DNA from: Ceratothoa steindachneri
Taxonomy: Eukaryota; Arthropoda; Malacostraca; Isopoda; Cymothoidae
Length of the DNA: 64,000 nt
NCBI GenBank assembly: GCA_963969495.1
Contig: OZ018328.1
Span: 136,187,345 to 136,251,344 of the forward strand
Reading direction: 5' to 3'
Each line of letters begins with the position of its first letter. Within the stretch, counting starts at the first letter, position 1. Positions 11,834 to 23,479 of this stretch are shown piece after piece. Position numbers and translations under genes: made by a program. The notes under the pieces are model-generated. The model had not been told where the DNA came from. It made no database searches and saw only the letters and a program-made list of their open reading frames with translations.

Positions 11834-13215
11834 TTTAGTCATGTGCGATTCTAGTCACGAGTGACTACATCTCACTATGTCGCTCGGTCAGTCGGTCCTC
11901 GTTTTGCTTTTTTTTGTTTTTGTTATAACATCATAACTATTCCGCATATTCTAGCGAAATTTGAAACCCTTATGTTGTTTTACATTCTCTTTCGAATGAT
12001 ACAATTGCCAAAGTCCACCCAAGTTTAGCCCAGGAATTATTTTGTTTTGGCAATAACATCATAACTATTCGGTCGATACTCTACTAGACTAGACTAGGCT
12101 ATAATATTCTATACTTTGCTAGACAAGCCTAGAATAAGCTATACTATGCTAGGCTATACTATGCTAAGCTATGCTAAGATATCATGTACATATATTATGC
12201 TAATTTAGGCTATAAAATTCTATGCTAGGATAGTCTATAGTATGTTAGGCTAGACAATACCCAGCTATGCTTGACTAGGTTATAGTAGGATAGTATAGGC
12301 TATACTTGTCTAGGATAGTTAATACTAGCCTAGGATATACTATGCTAGACTAGGTTAAGCTATACTATGCTATGGTAGTCTAGATAATGGCTATGTTAGG
12401 TAATACTATGTTAGGCTACGATAGGCTATTTACCAAGGCTATAATAGACTTAAGCTATGCAAGGTTATTCTAGTCTAGGGTATGGTATGCTATATTAGTC
12501 TAGGATATACTATGCTAGGCTATAATATGATACGATAGGCTATATTATTTTAGCTGTGGTTATGCTATGATAGGCTATACTATGCTCGCCTATAGTATGT
12601 TAGGCTAGGCTAGGCTAGCCTACTAGGCTATAGGAGCCTATTATAGCTTTGTTATACTAGGCTCGGCTACTCTAGGCGACGGTAGGCTAGGCTCTGGCAT
12701 GCAATTCTAAGCCATACCTGGGTTGGCTAGGCTATATAAAGCTAGACTGCACTATGCAATGCTACGCTAGGCAAGGCTATACTATAATTTGCTAGGTTAG
12801 ACTATGGTCTACTAAGTTAGGCTAGGCTATACTAGGATACGATAGGCTAGTATAAACTAAACTAAAGTAGGATAAATTAGGCTATACTATGCTAGCTAGA
12901 TTGTATTAAGCTAGGCTAGGTTATGCTCGGCATAGCTAGGCTATTCTATTTTAGGCTAGGCTATCCTATGTTTGGCTAGGCTTGGTTATACTAGGCTAAA
13001 GAAGTGTAGGTTATACTATGCTATACTAGGCAAGTTTAGGCTAGGCTATACTAGGGATTGCTATGCTACGCTAGGCTATTCTCTACTATGCTATGCTAAA
13101 GTATGTGGCTATACTATTTTATTTTAGGTTAGGCTAGACTATGCTATGCTATACTATTCTGTGCTATGCTATGCTATACTAATATACTATACTATGTTAT
13201 ACTATATTATGCGAA
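11834..13215. repeat. Composite repeat family, copy B
   Basis: Starts with a doubled hairpin-like motif (AGTCATGTGCGATT, then AGTCACGAGTGACT) and ACATCTCACTATGTCG. About one and a half 125-bp units follow to 12078, then a long degenerate CTATR array to about 13205. The right-hand terminal sequence of copies C and D is missing. Confidence 0.75.
12078..13205. repeat. Degenerate pentanucleotide satellite array (CTATR / CTAGG)
   Basis: About 1.1 kb in which nearly every 5 bp is CTATA, CTATG, CTAGG or CTAAG, with occasional phase slips. Mostly read as GCTATGCTAGGCTATACTAG-like strings. Confidence 0.9.
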
Positions 13216-15079
13216 ACTACCGGGGCTTTTACCCTTCTAGATATCTTGATTTTACCATTTTCGCCAATTTACAAGCCTCTTATCACCTGTCTCTTGCACG
13301 GAGGATAATTTTAAGAGTTTGTCGCCGACCAGATTTCGTCCGCTCAGTCGGGGGAGTGGTAGTATTTGTCATTGCCCCCCAGCCTTTCCTCTTCTACGTT
13401 CCCTCAAAGGGCCGTAACCTGTGGGGGTGGAAACTATGCTTCAGCTGAGATCTAGAGGATTCATCCTCCCCCCTCCTCAACTTCAACGCCTGCAGATGTG
13501 TTCTCTCCCAGCCAAAATGCCTTTAAAAGGGTACGTGGCAATCTTCGGCACATTTTCACTCCCTCTAACTTCACCATTTTCTATTCCAATTTCTCCTTAC
13601 ACACTTTCTGGAGGAGACGCCCTCGTTGGTTTTTGATTTATTTGTTAAGAATAATATGAACAGAAGCGCCCTCACGTGACTGTCCAGAGGAAAATTCAAC
13701 ATTAACTTCAACCCTTCCCCAGAGGGAGGGTGGTCAGCACGCATCAGCGCCACTAACGTTCCCTTTCCCTCTTCCGACCCCTTTTATGTCTAGTAATCAA
13801 AACGATTACCCATATCGATGGGAGGGAGTGGGGTATGCGCTGTGGTATCTTGTCATTTCGGTGTTCATCCCATGTCTATGGCCCCAAGCACACCCTCTCA
13901 TAACCCCTATTCACGGAAACCTGTCATAAGAGCATCTACTCAAGTGTAAACCGTTAGGCCTGTTTCCCTGAGGACCGGCCCGCCCTTCCAACCCAAGTTT
14001 CCACGACATTCTGAAACTAAATTGAGACTACCTGGGTTTTATTCCTTCTGGGCATTCCACCTCACCCTTTTTGCGCCACTTCTATCAAACGCTTTCCCTC
14101 TTGACCGGAGGTTAGTTTCACAACTTTCATCCATTAATCCATGATTAGGAAGGTGGGTCTGCTACCTTTGCCTCTCATTCCAGATAAGGGATGATGATAA
14201 ATTAACGTTTGCAATCTGGTATACCATTACCCTTTCCATTGTTAAAATTTGTCCTTTTTATCCCTCCCCCCTCCCCCAATTCCAGATGAACGTTTAGCCT
14301 CGGGCTGAAAAATGCGGTGTTAATAGTGCCCAGACCCTCCATTTAAATCCGCACTCTATGGACCTGATCTGGATCTGGTCTCGTTTATGGTTTGCCACCC
14401 GAGTTTATATGTGGGACCCAGGACCATCGAGGGGTATTTAAAAAAAAACGGACATGTACTATTGGTAATGCAATTGAAACTGGTAATAGGGGGCACGGTG
14501 AAGGGATTTCTCTTGTGGTAAAAATCCGTCCATTTTACTACCACTTCTCGAGGAGTCATCCATAAGCGGTTCCCTCACTAGTGCGGGTTTGTGTGCCCCC
14601 TCCCCCGTCCCCTTTCAAAAGTAAAGAGTCGGAATAAGGCTCCTCCCTTCCCGAAGGATGCTGGGTAGGGAGATTGCGGGGGTATCTCTCCTGGATCATG
14701 AGGGGTAATAACCCGGTTCCCTGTATGTCCTCTTATCAAACCGGTGTCTCGGACGGTCTTTCCCCGCGATGGCAACAAAACGCCATCCTATGACATCCTC
14801 TCCCTTGACCCTCCATTGCCCAGTCAAATTCCATAGAGTCTAAGCCACATCGAGGAGGGATGTTCTTATTGAGGCTCCTTTAGAGATAAGCAGGGATCCA
14901 GTCGTGTTGGCTAGAGCAGACTCTTCTGAGGAGGAACCGAGCCCGGCTCGAAGAAAATAAGAAAATTAATAAAATAGTTCTCCGACAGTTCATCGATAAA
15001 CAAGGCCGAGGCTTAAGAGTCCCTTCGAGGGGGGATGATAAAAAACAACCGTCACCCAAAAGAAAAAGGGAGAGCGGAG
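13216..15079. other. No gene recognised; possible decayed 5' part of an I-clade element
   Basis: Relatively GC-rich in its second half, with short open frames only (100 codons at 13146-13448 and similar) that match nothing I know. It runs directly into an ORF1 fragment at 15.08 kb, so the last few hundred bases may be a diverged 5' region of that element. That is inference only. Confidence 0.35.
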
Positions 15080-16350
15080 CCTCCAATCCCCCTGGGTCAC
15101 TTATAGAGATGCTGCTGGGCTTCTTTGAGCCTGTCAGCTTCAAGCTTTTTCATGTGATATGTGCGAGTGATGCAAAAATGTCGTCCAAAGGTGATATGTT
15201 TCGTCAGCGTAAGGCTGTAGTTGTTTTTCTTCGTAGTGAACTGAAGGTTTCTCGTTTTTTGGGAAAGGACACTTCTAGTTCATGTGGCCAATACCATTCA
15301 CGGTGCCAAATTGAGTGATCTTTGGACGTTAAATGGTAGAAATTTTTGCGAGTGATTCCACACTCTACCTTAAACTTAGTTTAAGATCTAGTATCTGCAA
15401 GGGAAATGCTAGACCACTCATTTAAGCTCATTACTGGAGAGCTGGCTGACCAAAGGCCAATCAGGGTTGAACGAGTGGTGAGGAAGGAAGGTGGGGTATC
15501 TAGACCCACCCCGACGCTCTTTGTCACATTCGAGCTACATATGTTCGCTTAATAGGTGTGTGCTGGTTGGTGTCGCTACCGCGTGAAGGCATTTGTGCCG
15601 TTACCTGGTGTGTGTTATCACGGCCACTAGTTTGGCCACGCAAATAAAACTTGCAGACGTATAAAAATGGGTCGATCCCAAATTTGCTTAAACTTCTCTA
15701 AGTCTGTGCACGATGCATCTGTTTTGTGCATGGTGTGAATTGAGACGGATCTCAGCGTGCTTTTTCTAAGCAGTGCAATTCGTGGAAAGATAGCTGCTTG
15801 CCAGAGAGGCTGCGGACTGTGTCTTTTTTAGAGAGGGGAGTTGAGTTGGCTTCCATGCTAATTCTCCTTTGTTTTGAAACCGGCGGGTATCTTCTGGGTG
15901 CTGTATCCGTCTTCAGGGCCGAACTGATCACATTATACCGCTCGGTACGAGAGATTACTTGCCGTGGCGGGTTGGAGACCGGTTTTTAATTTATAGCGAG
16001 TCACAGAGCGCACAAATGGCCTTTGCATAATTGGAATCTCCACAACCCCTAGTTCATAGTATCCGCGACGCCATGGCTGCTACGAGTCGGGAGGACACCG
16101 GATTTCTTTCTGCTGGATTCCTGTGCATGTACGGATTCCTGGAAACGAGCACGTTGATGAAATGGAATGGCGAGGTTGTCTGCACATATTAATCAACATG
16201 ATTGGTATTTCGCTCTTCCCCACTCTGACATGTATTTTCTTCGGTGGTCTATTAATCCTCTAGATCAGGTGCAGCGAATCTTTGTCTATGAGCACCAAAA
16301 TCGTGTCACTACTCCTCCAAACGACTCCGTCCAGCCATTTATGATATTAA
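15080..16350 (+). pseudogene. I-clade-like retrotransposon relic: ORF1 fragment joined to RNase H fragment
   Basis: 15109-15320 reads GFFEPVSFK..., KMSSKGDMFRQRK and LKVSRFLGKD. These match GVFEPAGFKRF, TMLSKGNMIHQRR and PKVTRFSDGSL of the intact ORF1 at 39.8-42.2 kb. Similarity continues, in changing frames, through the zinc-knuckle region (about 15590-15790). At about 15800-15840 it jumps to the RNase H domain: GAVSVFRAELITLYRSVREIT matches GAASVFTAELVAIHHSVREIT. The sequence continues past the SDSQSAL and WVPGH equivalents to about 16220. Everything between (the rest of ORF1, endonuclease and RT, about 3.6 kb in the intact copy) is missing. Many stops and indels. Confidence 0.7.
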
Positions 16351-16889
16351 AGAAAATATCTATTTTTGAACTTTTAAAAAAGCATAATAAAAATAATATA
16401 ATTAAAAATAGTACTGGTGCTGTACGTTATTAGGTTTGATTAAATAGCAAGTTTATTTTTATTTAAGGATTTTCCTTTACATAAAATGTATTTAATTAAG
16501 GCAAAATCGTAAGAGTCATAGGAAAGTTTGGATTCCAATTGCATAGAGTTGCCCTGACCTTCGCCTACCGAAAAAAATTCAGGAGTCCCGCTTTGGCCAC
16601 ACGGGCCATAGATTCGCCACTTCTGAAGCTGAGAAATAGATTCTGGAATTCGTGTCATTTGATATGCTTCTCGATGGATAAAATAGGACCAATTCGCGTC
16701 CACTTTGTGGAGGTGTTTTTAGGGCCTATTGAATCCAGTTCAAAGCCTACTTATGGTGTAGTTAGACTACTGCAGGTTTACATACGAAGGTTTTTTAATG
16801 TCGCCTTGACTGTTTAATATCTTTTTGGGTAGAGTACTGAGATGGCAAAAGTACGTATACAATGGGGGAAAGGAGTGTGAGATAGATGA
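16351..16889. other. No gene recognised
   Basis: AT-rich first part, then short open frames on both strands (e.g. 16539-16817) without recognisable motifs. Confidence 0.4.
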
Positions 16890-17690
16890 GGGATAGGTTA
16901 TATCTATATTGGTTATGTTGATGACCTGGTGGTGGTGGCTGAGGGTTAGGTGGATTTGAAAATGATGAACGAAGCTTTTGACAGTATGTATGAGAAGAGA
17001 TGGCTCAAAGTGAATCTAGAAAAGAATAAAGTAAGGGTATTTGGACGTGAGAATGGGGTGGGGGTGTCATATCCGAGTCCTTGGTGTCACTTTTGAACAA
17101 GTATCAACTTTTAAGTATTTAGGGTGTATTGTAAATCGTAATGGCACAGATGAAACAGATTACAAACACAAGGTTATAAATGGTAGGCATGTCTCTGGTG
17201 CGATTTGAGTGAGTGAATGTTAAGTGTGTGTGTGCAAAATGTGCCAGGAAGCTGCATGAGAGTAATGGTGTTAACGTTGGTGTATGGTATTGAGACTACG
17301 GTGTTATGGGAGGGAAGGAAAAGATCCTGAGTGAGAGTAGTTCAAGTGGAAAAGTTGAGAGGGATGGTTGGTGTTCAAAAGTTGGATGGAGTGAGGAAAG
17401 ACTTGCTATGTTTATGGTGTGGAAAAGGATGAGGCTGTGATCAAGTGCGTTCTTAGGTGGTCTGGACATGTAAGAAGGATGGATGGAGATGGACTCGTGG
17501 AGAGACACGGGAGTGACTGTCAGAGTGTGAGAAAGGTTGAAAGATCCCGTAAAACGTGGGTTGATTATGTGAATGAGTGTTTGGGAGAGTGAAATTTTGA
17601 TGGAGGAGAAAGTGGTTGATACGAGAAGAGGTTTATCAGGGGTCGTGATTGTGGCCTTCTGCCCTGGGACCAGTCCTGAATGGGGAAATT
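16890..17690 (+). pseudogene. RTE-like reverse transcriptase C-terminal relic
   Basis: Read across frames it gives GYVDDLVVVAEG (the RT catalytic block, Y-x-D-D), then a KMMNEAFDSMYEKRWLKVN thumb segment, LEKNKV, a FKYLG-like segment, LTLVYGIET and WSGHVRRMDGDGL. That order (YADDLVLVAE, LKVN..KSKV, YGSETW, WFGHV.RM) is typical of RTE-clade elements common in crustaceans. The family assignment is from memory of the motif order. Several frameshifts and stops; no endonuclease upstream, so a 5'-truncated insert. Confidence 0.55.
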
Positions 17691-17779
17691 TTGGTAAATT
17701 TAACGTTCTTTACTGGCAGCCTCTAACAGGGGCATACATAGCCACCGAAATTACACATTATTTCCTTTTTTGAGGGTGC

Positions 17780-18120
17780 AACCAACACCCCTAAACTAAA
17801 TACACTGGGGGTGGCTCGCAAAATTCTCCCAGAGCGGACCATTCAAAGAGAATGTGCTGAACAGTCTGACGTAGCAAGCATTCACCACTGCGGATATGAA
17901 CTACGATGGGCCGTGAAAACCTGACCTGACATACCCGCTGAATTTGCCCTTGGCTTTAACTCATAAAAGATGGTGTCAGTGTAGGCACTTCATATGTCTC
18001 CTCAAAGAGGTAAAGATGGTCGGTAACCCAGTGCAGTCTGCTCATAATAATATCCAGGCCATCGGACTTTCGGCCCGCCCAAGAGGTCGAGACCTCATGG
18101 TCTTTTCCTGTCACCTGACA
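17780..18120 (-). pseudogene. C-terminal zinc-knuckle fragment of a non-LTR element
   Basis: On the minus strand, LLRQTVQHILFEW resembles the C-terminal CCHC block of I/R1/Jockey-type ORF2 proteins (PQTVRHILVEC in the intact element at 45.8 kb). An upstream block around SRLHWVTDHLYLF may correspond to the R-L-R-x-GHT..TH.YL helix. Short, frameshifted and of uncertain family. Confidence 0.35.
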
Positions 18121-19411
18121 AGGTTCTGGTAAGACACCTGAAGTGCACCGAGCTACCGCAACTTCTCTGTATAATAAGAGGAAAGGTGGGAGAGGTAGAC
18201 TAGGGTATGTAATAAAGCGAATAGGGATAGGCGGGTCCAGTAAGAAATAGGGTGGGTGATCACCTATTATTATCATAGCATACCCCGGCACTGGGACCAG
18301 GAGGGTGTGCCTGCCCTCTAGGTTTCAGTTACAGCCCGGGCGTTAGCCCTCACTACACCATCTATCATCCCATTGTGGGTCTCTAGTCAGTAACGAGATT
18401 TGAAAGGAAAGTAGTGAATTAAGGTCAAATTAGAAATAGTAAAAGATATAAAACCGCAGTGGGGCAAGGAAGGGGCACAACTAAGGGCACTCGAACCGTG
18501 AGGACTTGCTGCTCATCCAGGTACCAGATGGAGCAGTCGACAGAGGGTAGTCCCCACTACGGGGAACTGTACAAGATGCTATAGCACTTATCACCCCCAT
18601 CAAAATGAAGGGCCTTCGACGTAAACAATATGGTGTGGCTTGTGCTAAATAGAGCATAAAGGGGTGGGAGAGAAGAGTATCTTCAGTGACGTTGAAGAAA
18701 GTGTTTAATGATGATGATGAAAAAGAAATAATAAATTCTCCCATCTTTTCCATGCACTCCCCCTTGTCTCCACCCATGAACTGAATTAAGCATCAATTTA
18801 TTGTGAGTTGTTTTCCTTTACTTTGAGAGCACTGTGAGTCATTTCCACCCTCGATTATTTGTGGAAGTTTAACTACCGATGAAGATTGCTGATCATCCTT
18901 TCGGCCCCAACGAGGAAAAAAGCATCGTTTCGTCATATGATAATTTTATTCAAGTTAGAACTTTGTATCCCCCTTTTCAGAATAGGAGATGTAATTTAGT
19001 TTAAAGAAAGAAATATTATTAGCAAAGCAAGTCATAAAGAGTTGTTCAATGATTGTATGTATTAGGGTAAAAATCCAACTCTTAGTTGAATTCGCTCGAT
19101 GAGGTGACCGAAGACACTGGATATGCACACCTTCAACGTTCGAACGCGATGGTATATTTTACTGATGGCTAAACACGAAAGCTGGCCATCCGTGCCGGAA
19201 TGCTGACCGGCCCTGATTTCTCGATTAAAATCAAAGTTAATTAGGTCAGGTTTAGTGGTTGGAAACATGATTGTGGATGTAGATGTGGCCTTCGTTTCAT
19301 ACCTTCAGAGTGAGAAATTCGTGATGTAAAACTTGCCTTAACTGCAGGTAACCTCTTTTACCTAATTTAGTTGTTATGCAAGAAGTACCGTTGCTTATAA
19401 GCGTTTTCGAT
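18121..19411. other. No gene recognised
   Basis: Contains a 98-codon minus-strand open frame (18481-18777) and a GAT microrepeat (about 18710). Nothing recognisable as a gene, and no clear repeat boundary. Confidence 0.4.
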
Positions 19412-19493
19412 ACTATTTTACATGAATCCAGCAAACCGCAAGAAACAGAAAAACAGGATCATTTTTCTTCGGAAATGTTATTTCCTAATTCGC

Positions 19494-19500
19494 AAAAAAA
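19494..19500 (-). terminator. Possible RNA polymerase III T7 terminator
   Basis: Seven A on the plus strand (T7 on the minus strand) directly follow the 3' end of the tRNA-like sequence. Confidence 0.4.
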
Positions 19501-19597
19501 TCCGTACAGGGGTGGTATTCGAACCGTGCACACTGAGGTAGCGAGCAACCGCTTTGATCTCAATTACGCCGTCCCTTAGACCACTCGGCCACGCGGA
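19501..19597 (-). pseudogene. tRNA-Leu-like pseudogene / SINE head
   Basis: The minus strand begins TCCGCGTGGCCGAGTGG, where TGGCCGAGTGG fits the A box of type II (Leu/Ser) tRNAs. It carries GGTTCGAATACC as a B-box-like motif and ends CTGTACGGA, which pairs imperfectly with the 5' end (about 6 of 7 pairs, including wobbles). The TPsiC stem does not pair properly, about four extra bases sit between the T arm and the acceptor, and no clean anticodon stem is visible. It is therefore probably not a working tRNA. More likely it is a tRNA-derived Pol III promoter of a SINE, or a decayed tRNA gene. Confidence 0.5.
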
Positions 19598-19734
19598 AAA
19601 GACAAAATTTTTTCGAATAAACAAGCTTTTAAGGTGCGCTTCGCAAGGTCGATCTGGACTATGAAAGAGAGAGAAATTAATAGGGAATTCAAATGACAAA
19701 GGAGAGTTGAGGTAAACACGCAGCGAATATACAA

Positions 19735-19866
19735 TGTATAAATCTTTCATGAACGCGAAAGAATGATGAAATGAATCCAGCAAACCGCAATTATCCTGTT
19801 TCTCTGTTTCTTGCGGTTTGCTAGATTCATTTCATCATTCTTTCGCGATCATGAAAGATTTATACA
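19735..19866. repeat. 132-nt near-perfect inverted repeat (hairpin)
   Basis: 19735-19790 is the reverse complement of 19811-19866 with only 2 mismatches in 56; the loop is 19791-19810. Confidence 0.95.
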
Positions 19867-19878
19867 CTATTTTACATG

Positions 19879-20232
19879 TATTTGATTTTGTAAGTTTTGA
19901 CTAGAATATTATGGCAACTGCGCCAGATGAAGGAAACAGTACTTAATGAACTGTATTTGTTTTAATTTAAGATCATTTATCTTCCTCTTTGCTATTTATT
20001 TGTTTCGCTTTTTTATGCAGCTTAGTGTGTATAAATAAAGGGAATTATTATTGTACGGAACCCAGAATTAGATTTACTGGACAGATCTATCGGGGAAAGG
20101 TAAATAAACAGACCAGGAAAAGTGTAAAGGGTGACAGATAGAGCGATCGGAAATTTTGTGCAGGTGGATCTGTGGTTATATATTTGTATATTTATCGCAC
20201 ATTTTCCTTCCCTCCATCTCCACCTTCTTTAC

Positions 20233-20234
<2 letters not shown>
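19879..20234. other. AT-rich sequence, no gene seen
   Basis: No open frame of interest. It leads into the CT microsatellite. Confidence 0.4.

Positions 20235-20312
<78 letters not shown>
20235..20312. repeat. (CT)n microsatellite
   Basis: 39 uninterrupted CT units. The adjacent open frames encoding Leu-Ser runs are translation artefacts of this tract. Confidence 0.97.
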
Positions 20313-20314
<2 letters not shown>

Positions 20315-22396
20315 CGATCTCTACAAGCAGATGATCTCGTTAGTTTCGTTTCCCTTTCTTAAGTAATAATGACATTTGTACTATCGAGGACCTATACCTG
20401 TGCTCTCATGATGCATTCGGGCCTAGGACATTTAAGTGCCAGCTTCCGAGATCGATGAAATTCCTGTAGCAATTACTCCTTTACATCGCTGATTATTTTT
20501 TGTCTATTTATCATTCGCTTCCTTCTCTTCTGTCTGTTGTTTCCCTCTCCTTTCGAGAGATTGGGTCTGCGGGTAAAAGAGGGCGTTAAGAGGCTTCAAC
20601 GGGAACACTCAAATTCGTTGTGGACACGAACTGATCTTGAAGAGGAACTGAAGTTTTCGGTTGTATTTATCTTGAAGAGGAAGTGAAATGTTCGGTTGGA
20701 TTTATCGCATGCCTCACCTTGACACTTTTTTTAATCCCGGGAGAAACCATGGGTGGGAAACGGGAGAGGATTAGTCTCCCAGACAAAGGCAAGGATGGAG
20801 CGCAACTTAACAATTCCGAGGCGTGGAGCTCTCGTCTGTGAAAGGTCCTGGAGGAAGTTATTAGGATTTTGGCGACCGGGCCTAGGGTAGCTTTTGGTTG
20901 AGAAGTCGAGGGCTGGATTTTTTAATATAGACTTCATACATCTCTGTTTACTGCTTAAAGGAACAACTTTAAGGCGATGTTATAAGTTCCCTAGATTTAT
21001 TATAGTTATGCATCGGAAAGTTTTTGCTTTAGCAGTAAAAAAGTGTCCTCTTTTTTCAGGCCGCGTAGTTTTATCACAAAAGTTTAGTATATATTTTTTA
21101 ATTTAATATAATTTATTTGCTCATAGTTTGGTATAATCAATGGTTCAAAAACGTAATATCTCGGGAAAATTTCGAAAGTATCAACTTTTGATGTACCCGT
21201 ATATGCCCGGCTAAACTATTTAAAGTCGGCTATTCTCTTCCCGAATATTTAAGGGCAAACACGTTAATTGTAAAAATCTTGCTGCTATCTATACTAAACT
21301 TCTATCCACATAATTTTCTGTCACGCGGTTAAAACAAATATGATTCGTAATGAGTAGTCGTTCATTCAATAATGCATTGTGTTTGCCTTTCGTATAGAGC
21401 CTTAATAAGTCCAGAGTCACTTGAACCATGCTGAACGTAACATCTGGAGATTTGCGTGCCATACCAGCCCAAACACATTCGGTGGAGTAAGGGCGAACTC
21501 AACAAAATGCTGTCATTTTTTTAGTCGCAGTTATCCTTGAAACCTCTTCTTCACATATGTAAAGAATAAGGTAAATTTGTTCCTTTCACAGCGAAATTTA
21601 AGTTTGATGGTCGGTGAGAAACTAGCGAGATATGTCGATCGAGGAATTCAGGTTGTAGAGAAATTATAGTCAAATACTTTGGATCAATACTAGACAGCGA
21701 CCCCAGAGAACACCATTCATAATTAATGACCCCCCCCCCCCAAAAAAAAAAATCTCAATCTTAGAAAATGACCCCCTTCCAAAAATATGCAAAATGTCAA
21801 TCATAGTTGATGACCACCAAGAAACTTATTGGTATATTTAAAAAAATAATCGGTAAAATAACTTTTATTAAAGAATTAAAAATACACAAACAAATTACAC
21901 AAGCACGATTAAAATAACAAAAGAGTAACATTTTAATTTAATTGGTAAAAAAGAGAAATATGATGGCTGAAATTTTCAAATGCACTCAAACCGAATCGAT
22001 CCTGCCACATAGGTTAGGTTATTTGAACCTAACCTAACCAATATTATCTTTTACTAAAATCAAACCAATGTATCATTTTTACTTTATATTTTTATCTTAA
22101 TCTTATTATCCATTATTATTACTTATTTAAAGAATTCAATCCTAAGTAATGACCACCCAAAAGATAATTTTTAGTAACTGCCCCCTCAAAAAGCTCAATT
22201 GTTTTTTATATTATTAAGAAAACACAAATTAAAGCATGTGATATAATATATTAAGACAAGCGGCTGTTCCTTTCTGAACAGGAAGAGCTTGGTTACACAG
22301 GCACCCCTGCGTGGTGTGGCCTACAGCCTATTTGCTAATCTTAACCGCCTTTTTTAATCCCCTTTATAGACTCTTTATTTTAACACCCTGAACACC
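20313..22396. other. No gene recognised; AT-rich with a TTAGG-type hairpin
   Basis: Mostly AT-rich non-coding sequence. Degenerate GACCACCC/GACCCCC-type units recur around 21725-21830 and 22145-22195. A palindromic pair of TTAGG-like repeats is at 22010-22036. Confidence 0.4.
22010..22036. repeat. Inverted TTAGG-like hairpin
   Basis: TAGGTTAGGTT (22010-22020) and AACCTAACCTA (22026-22036) form an 11-bp perfect stem with a 5-nt loop. TTAGG is the usual arthropod telomere unit. Confidence 0.8.
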
Positions 22397-22555
22397 TTCT
22401 TCTTCTTCTTCTTCTTCTTCTTCTTCTTCTTCTTCTTCTTTTTTATTCTTCTTACTTCTTCTTTCTTCTTTTTTCTTCTTTTCTCTTCTTGTTTCTTTTC
22501 TTTTTTTCCTTTTTTTCTTTTTTCTTTTTTCTTTCTTTTTTTCTTCTTTTTTTTA
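22397..22555. repeat. (TTC)n microsatellite grading into a polypyrimidine tract
   Basis: About 14 TTC units to 22440, followed by an imperfect T/C-rich tract. The Lys-rich minus-strand open frame here (22375-22593) is an artefact of it. Confidence 0.95.
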
Positions 22556-22734
22556 GGTGACAACCGAACTAAATGAAAAAAAATCTTATTCATACCTTAA
22601 ACTGTTTCTTTAGATTTAAAAAAATGATTAATTGCTGCTTGCGACTATAAGGTATGAAGAGTCATCCCACACTAAAGAAATTAGATAATCAGTATTTGTC
22701 TCTACCATCTGAATTCCTCGATGAACATACGATA

Positions 22735-22960
22735 CTTTTTCCCGGCGAGGTAAGTAGCCCCCTCCCCACACGTTTCATCACGCACAAGGGCAATCACAAC
22801 ACCACTATTATTCTCTTCCAGTCTTCCCAACCTACCTACTCTACTCTGGTTGGTTTCAAAACACACACACACTGCCGCCCAAAGAAACCATAACGAGGAT
22901 CGGCTCCTGCCTTCTTACCAGCCATTGTCATTCTGATCGTTATGCTAATTTCATTATCGG
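22735..22960 (+). repeat. Dispersed repeat, member 1
   Basis: Shares GGTAAGTAG, TTCATCA.GCACA and CAATCACAACACC.CTAT with 34180-34490, and a TCTGATC..TATG..ATTTCATTAT tail. A reverse-complement relative lies at about 46600-46960. Confidence 0.5.
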
Positions 22961-23479
22961 GTCGGGGGTCCTCGTCCACGGTGCGAGGAAATTATAGAGC
23001 AACTTCCTACTGCTACAGAAATGAACACGATTCCGCTTGGCCATCTAATTATTCGTTGAGGTATGCGGTTAGTATAGCGATGAGTAGCATCGGGCAGGCC
23101 TAGGGTATAGTAACCACATACCATCATTGCAAACATGGCAGTTTTCCTGTCCTTGAGGCTTCTAAGAACTCTGAGCTTCCTGAGATTTCGTAGTTTAAAT
23201 TCGATATTTTGAAATCGGGCGTCCTTAAAGCATTTCTTGGAATAAAACCCATGTTTATAATTAAGGATTATTTACTATTTTTATTGTTTATAGGAAGATT
23301 ATTGGTTTTCGTTTTACTAAAGACAACAATGAGCTTGTTTTCCGGGAAAATCGTGTGTCAAATGAGGGATTCTTTTGATACACTGATCAGCAATGTACAA
23401 AAACGCACTTCATGTAAGCAGACACATCATTTGTTCCATTTAACTTGTATGGAAAATTTATCATTAAAGATTATCAAGA

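Larger units (their letters stand above)
19412..19878 (-). mobile_element. SINE-like insertion with tRNA-like core and 13-bp flanking direct repeats
   Basis: ACTATTTTACATG occurs at 19412-19424 and again at 19866-19878, as a target-site duplication would. It encloses 441 bp. Inside, on the minus strand, are a tRNA-like sequence with A and B boxes and a T7 terminator, and a 132-nt near-perfect hairpin (19735-19866). A third copy of part of the hairpin arm lies next to the left repeat (about 19420-19456). The overall nature is inference. Confidence 0.45.

Noticed and set aside
18481..18777. 98-codon minus-strand frame ending in SGTWMSSKSSRFECP
   Set aside because: Looks faintly like a recurrent crustacean repeat-derived reading frame, but I cannot support this from the window alone.
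20131..20366. Three Leu-Ser repeat frames
   Set aside because: Translation of the (CT)n microsatellite.
22375..22593. Lys-rich minus-strand frame
   Set aside because: Translation of the TTC/polypyrimidine tract.
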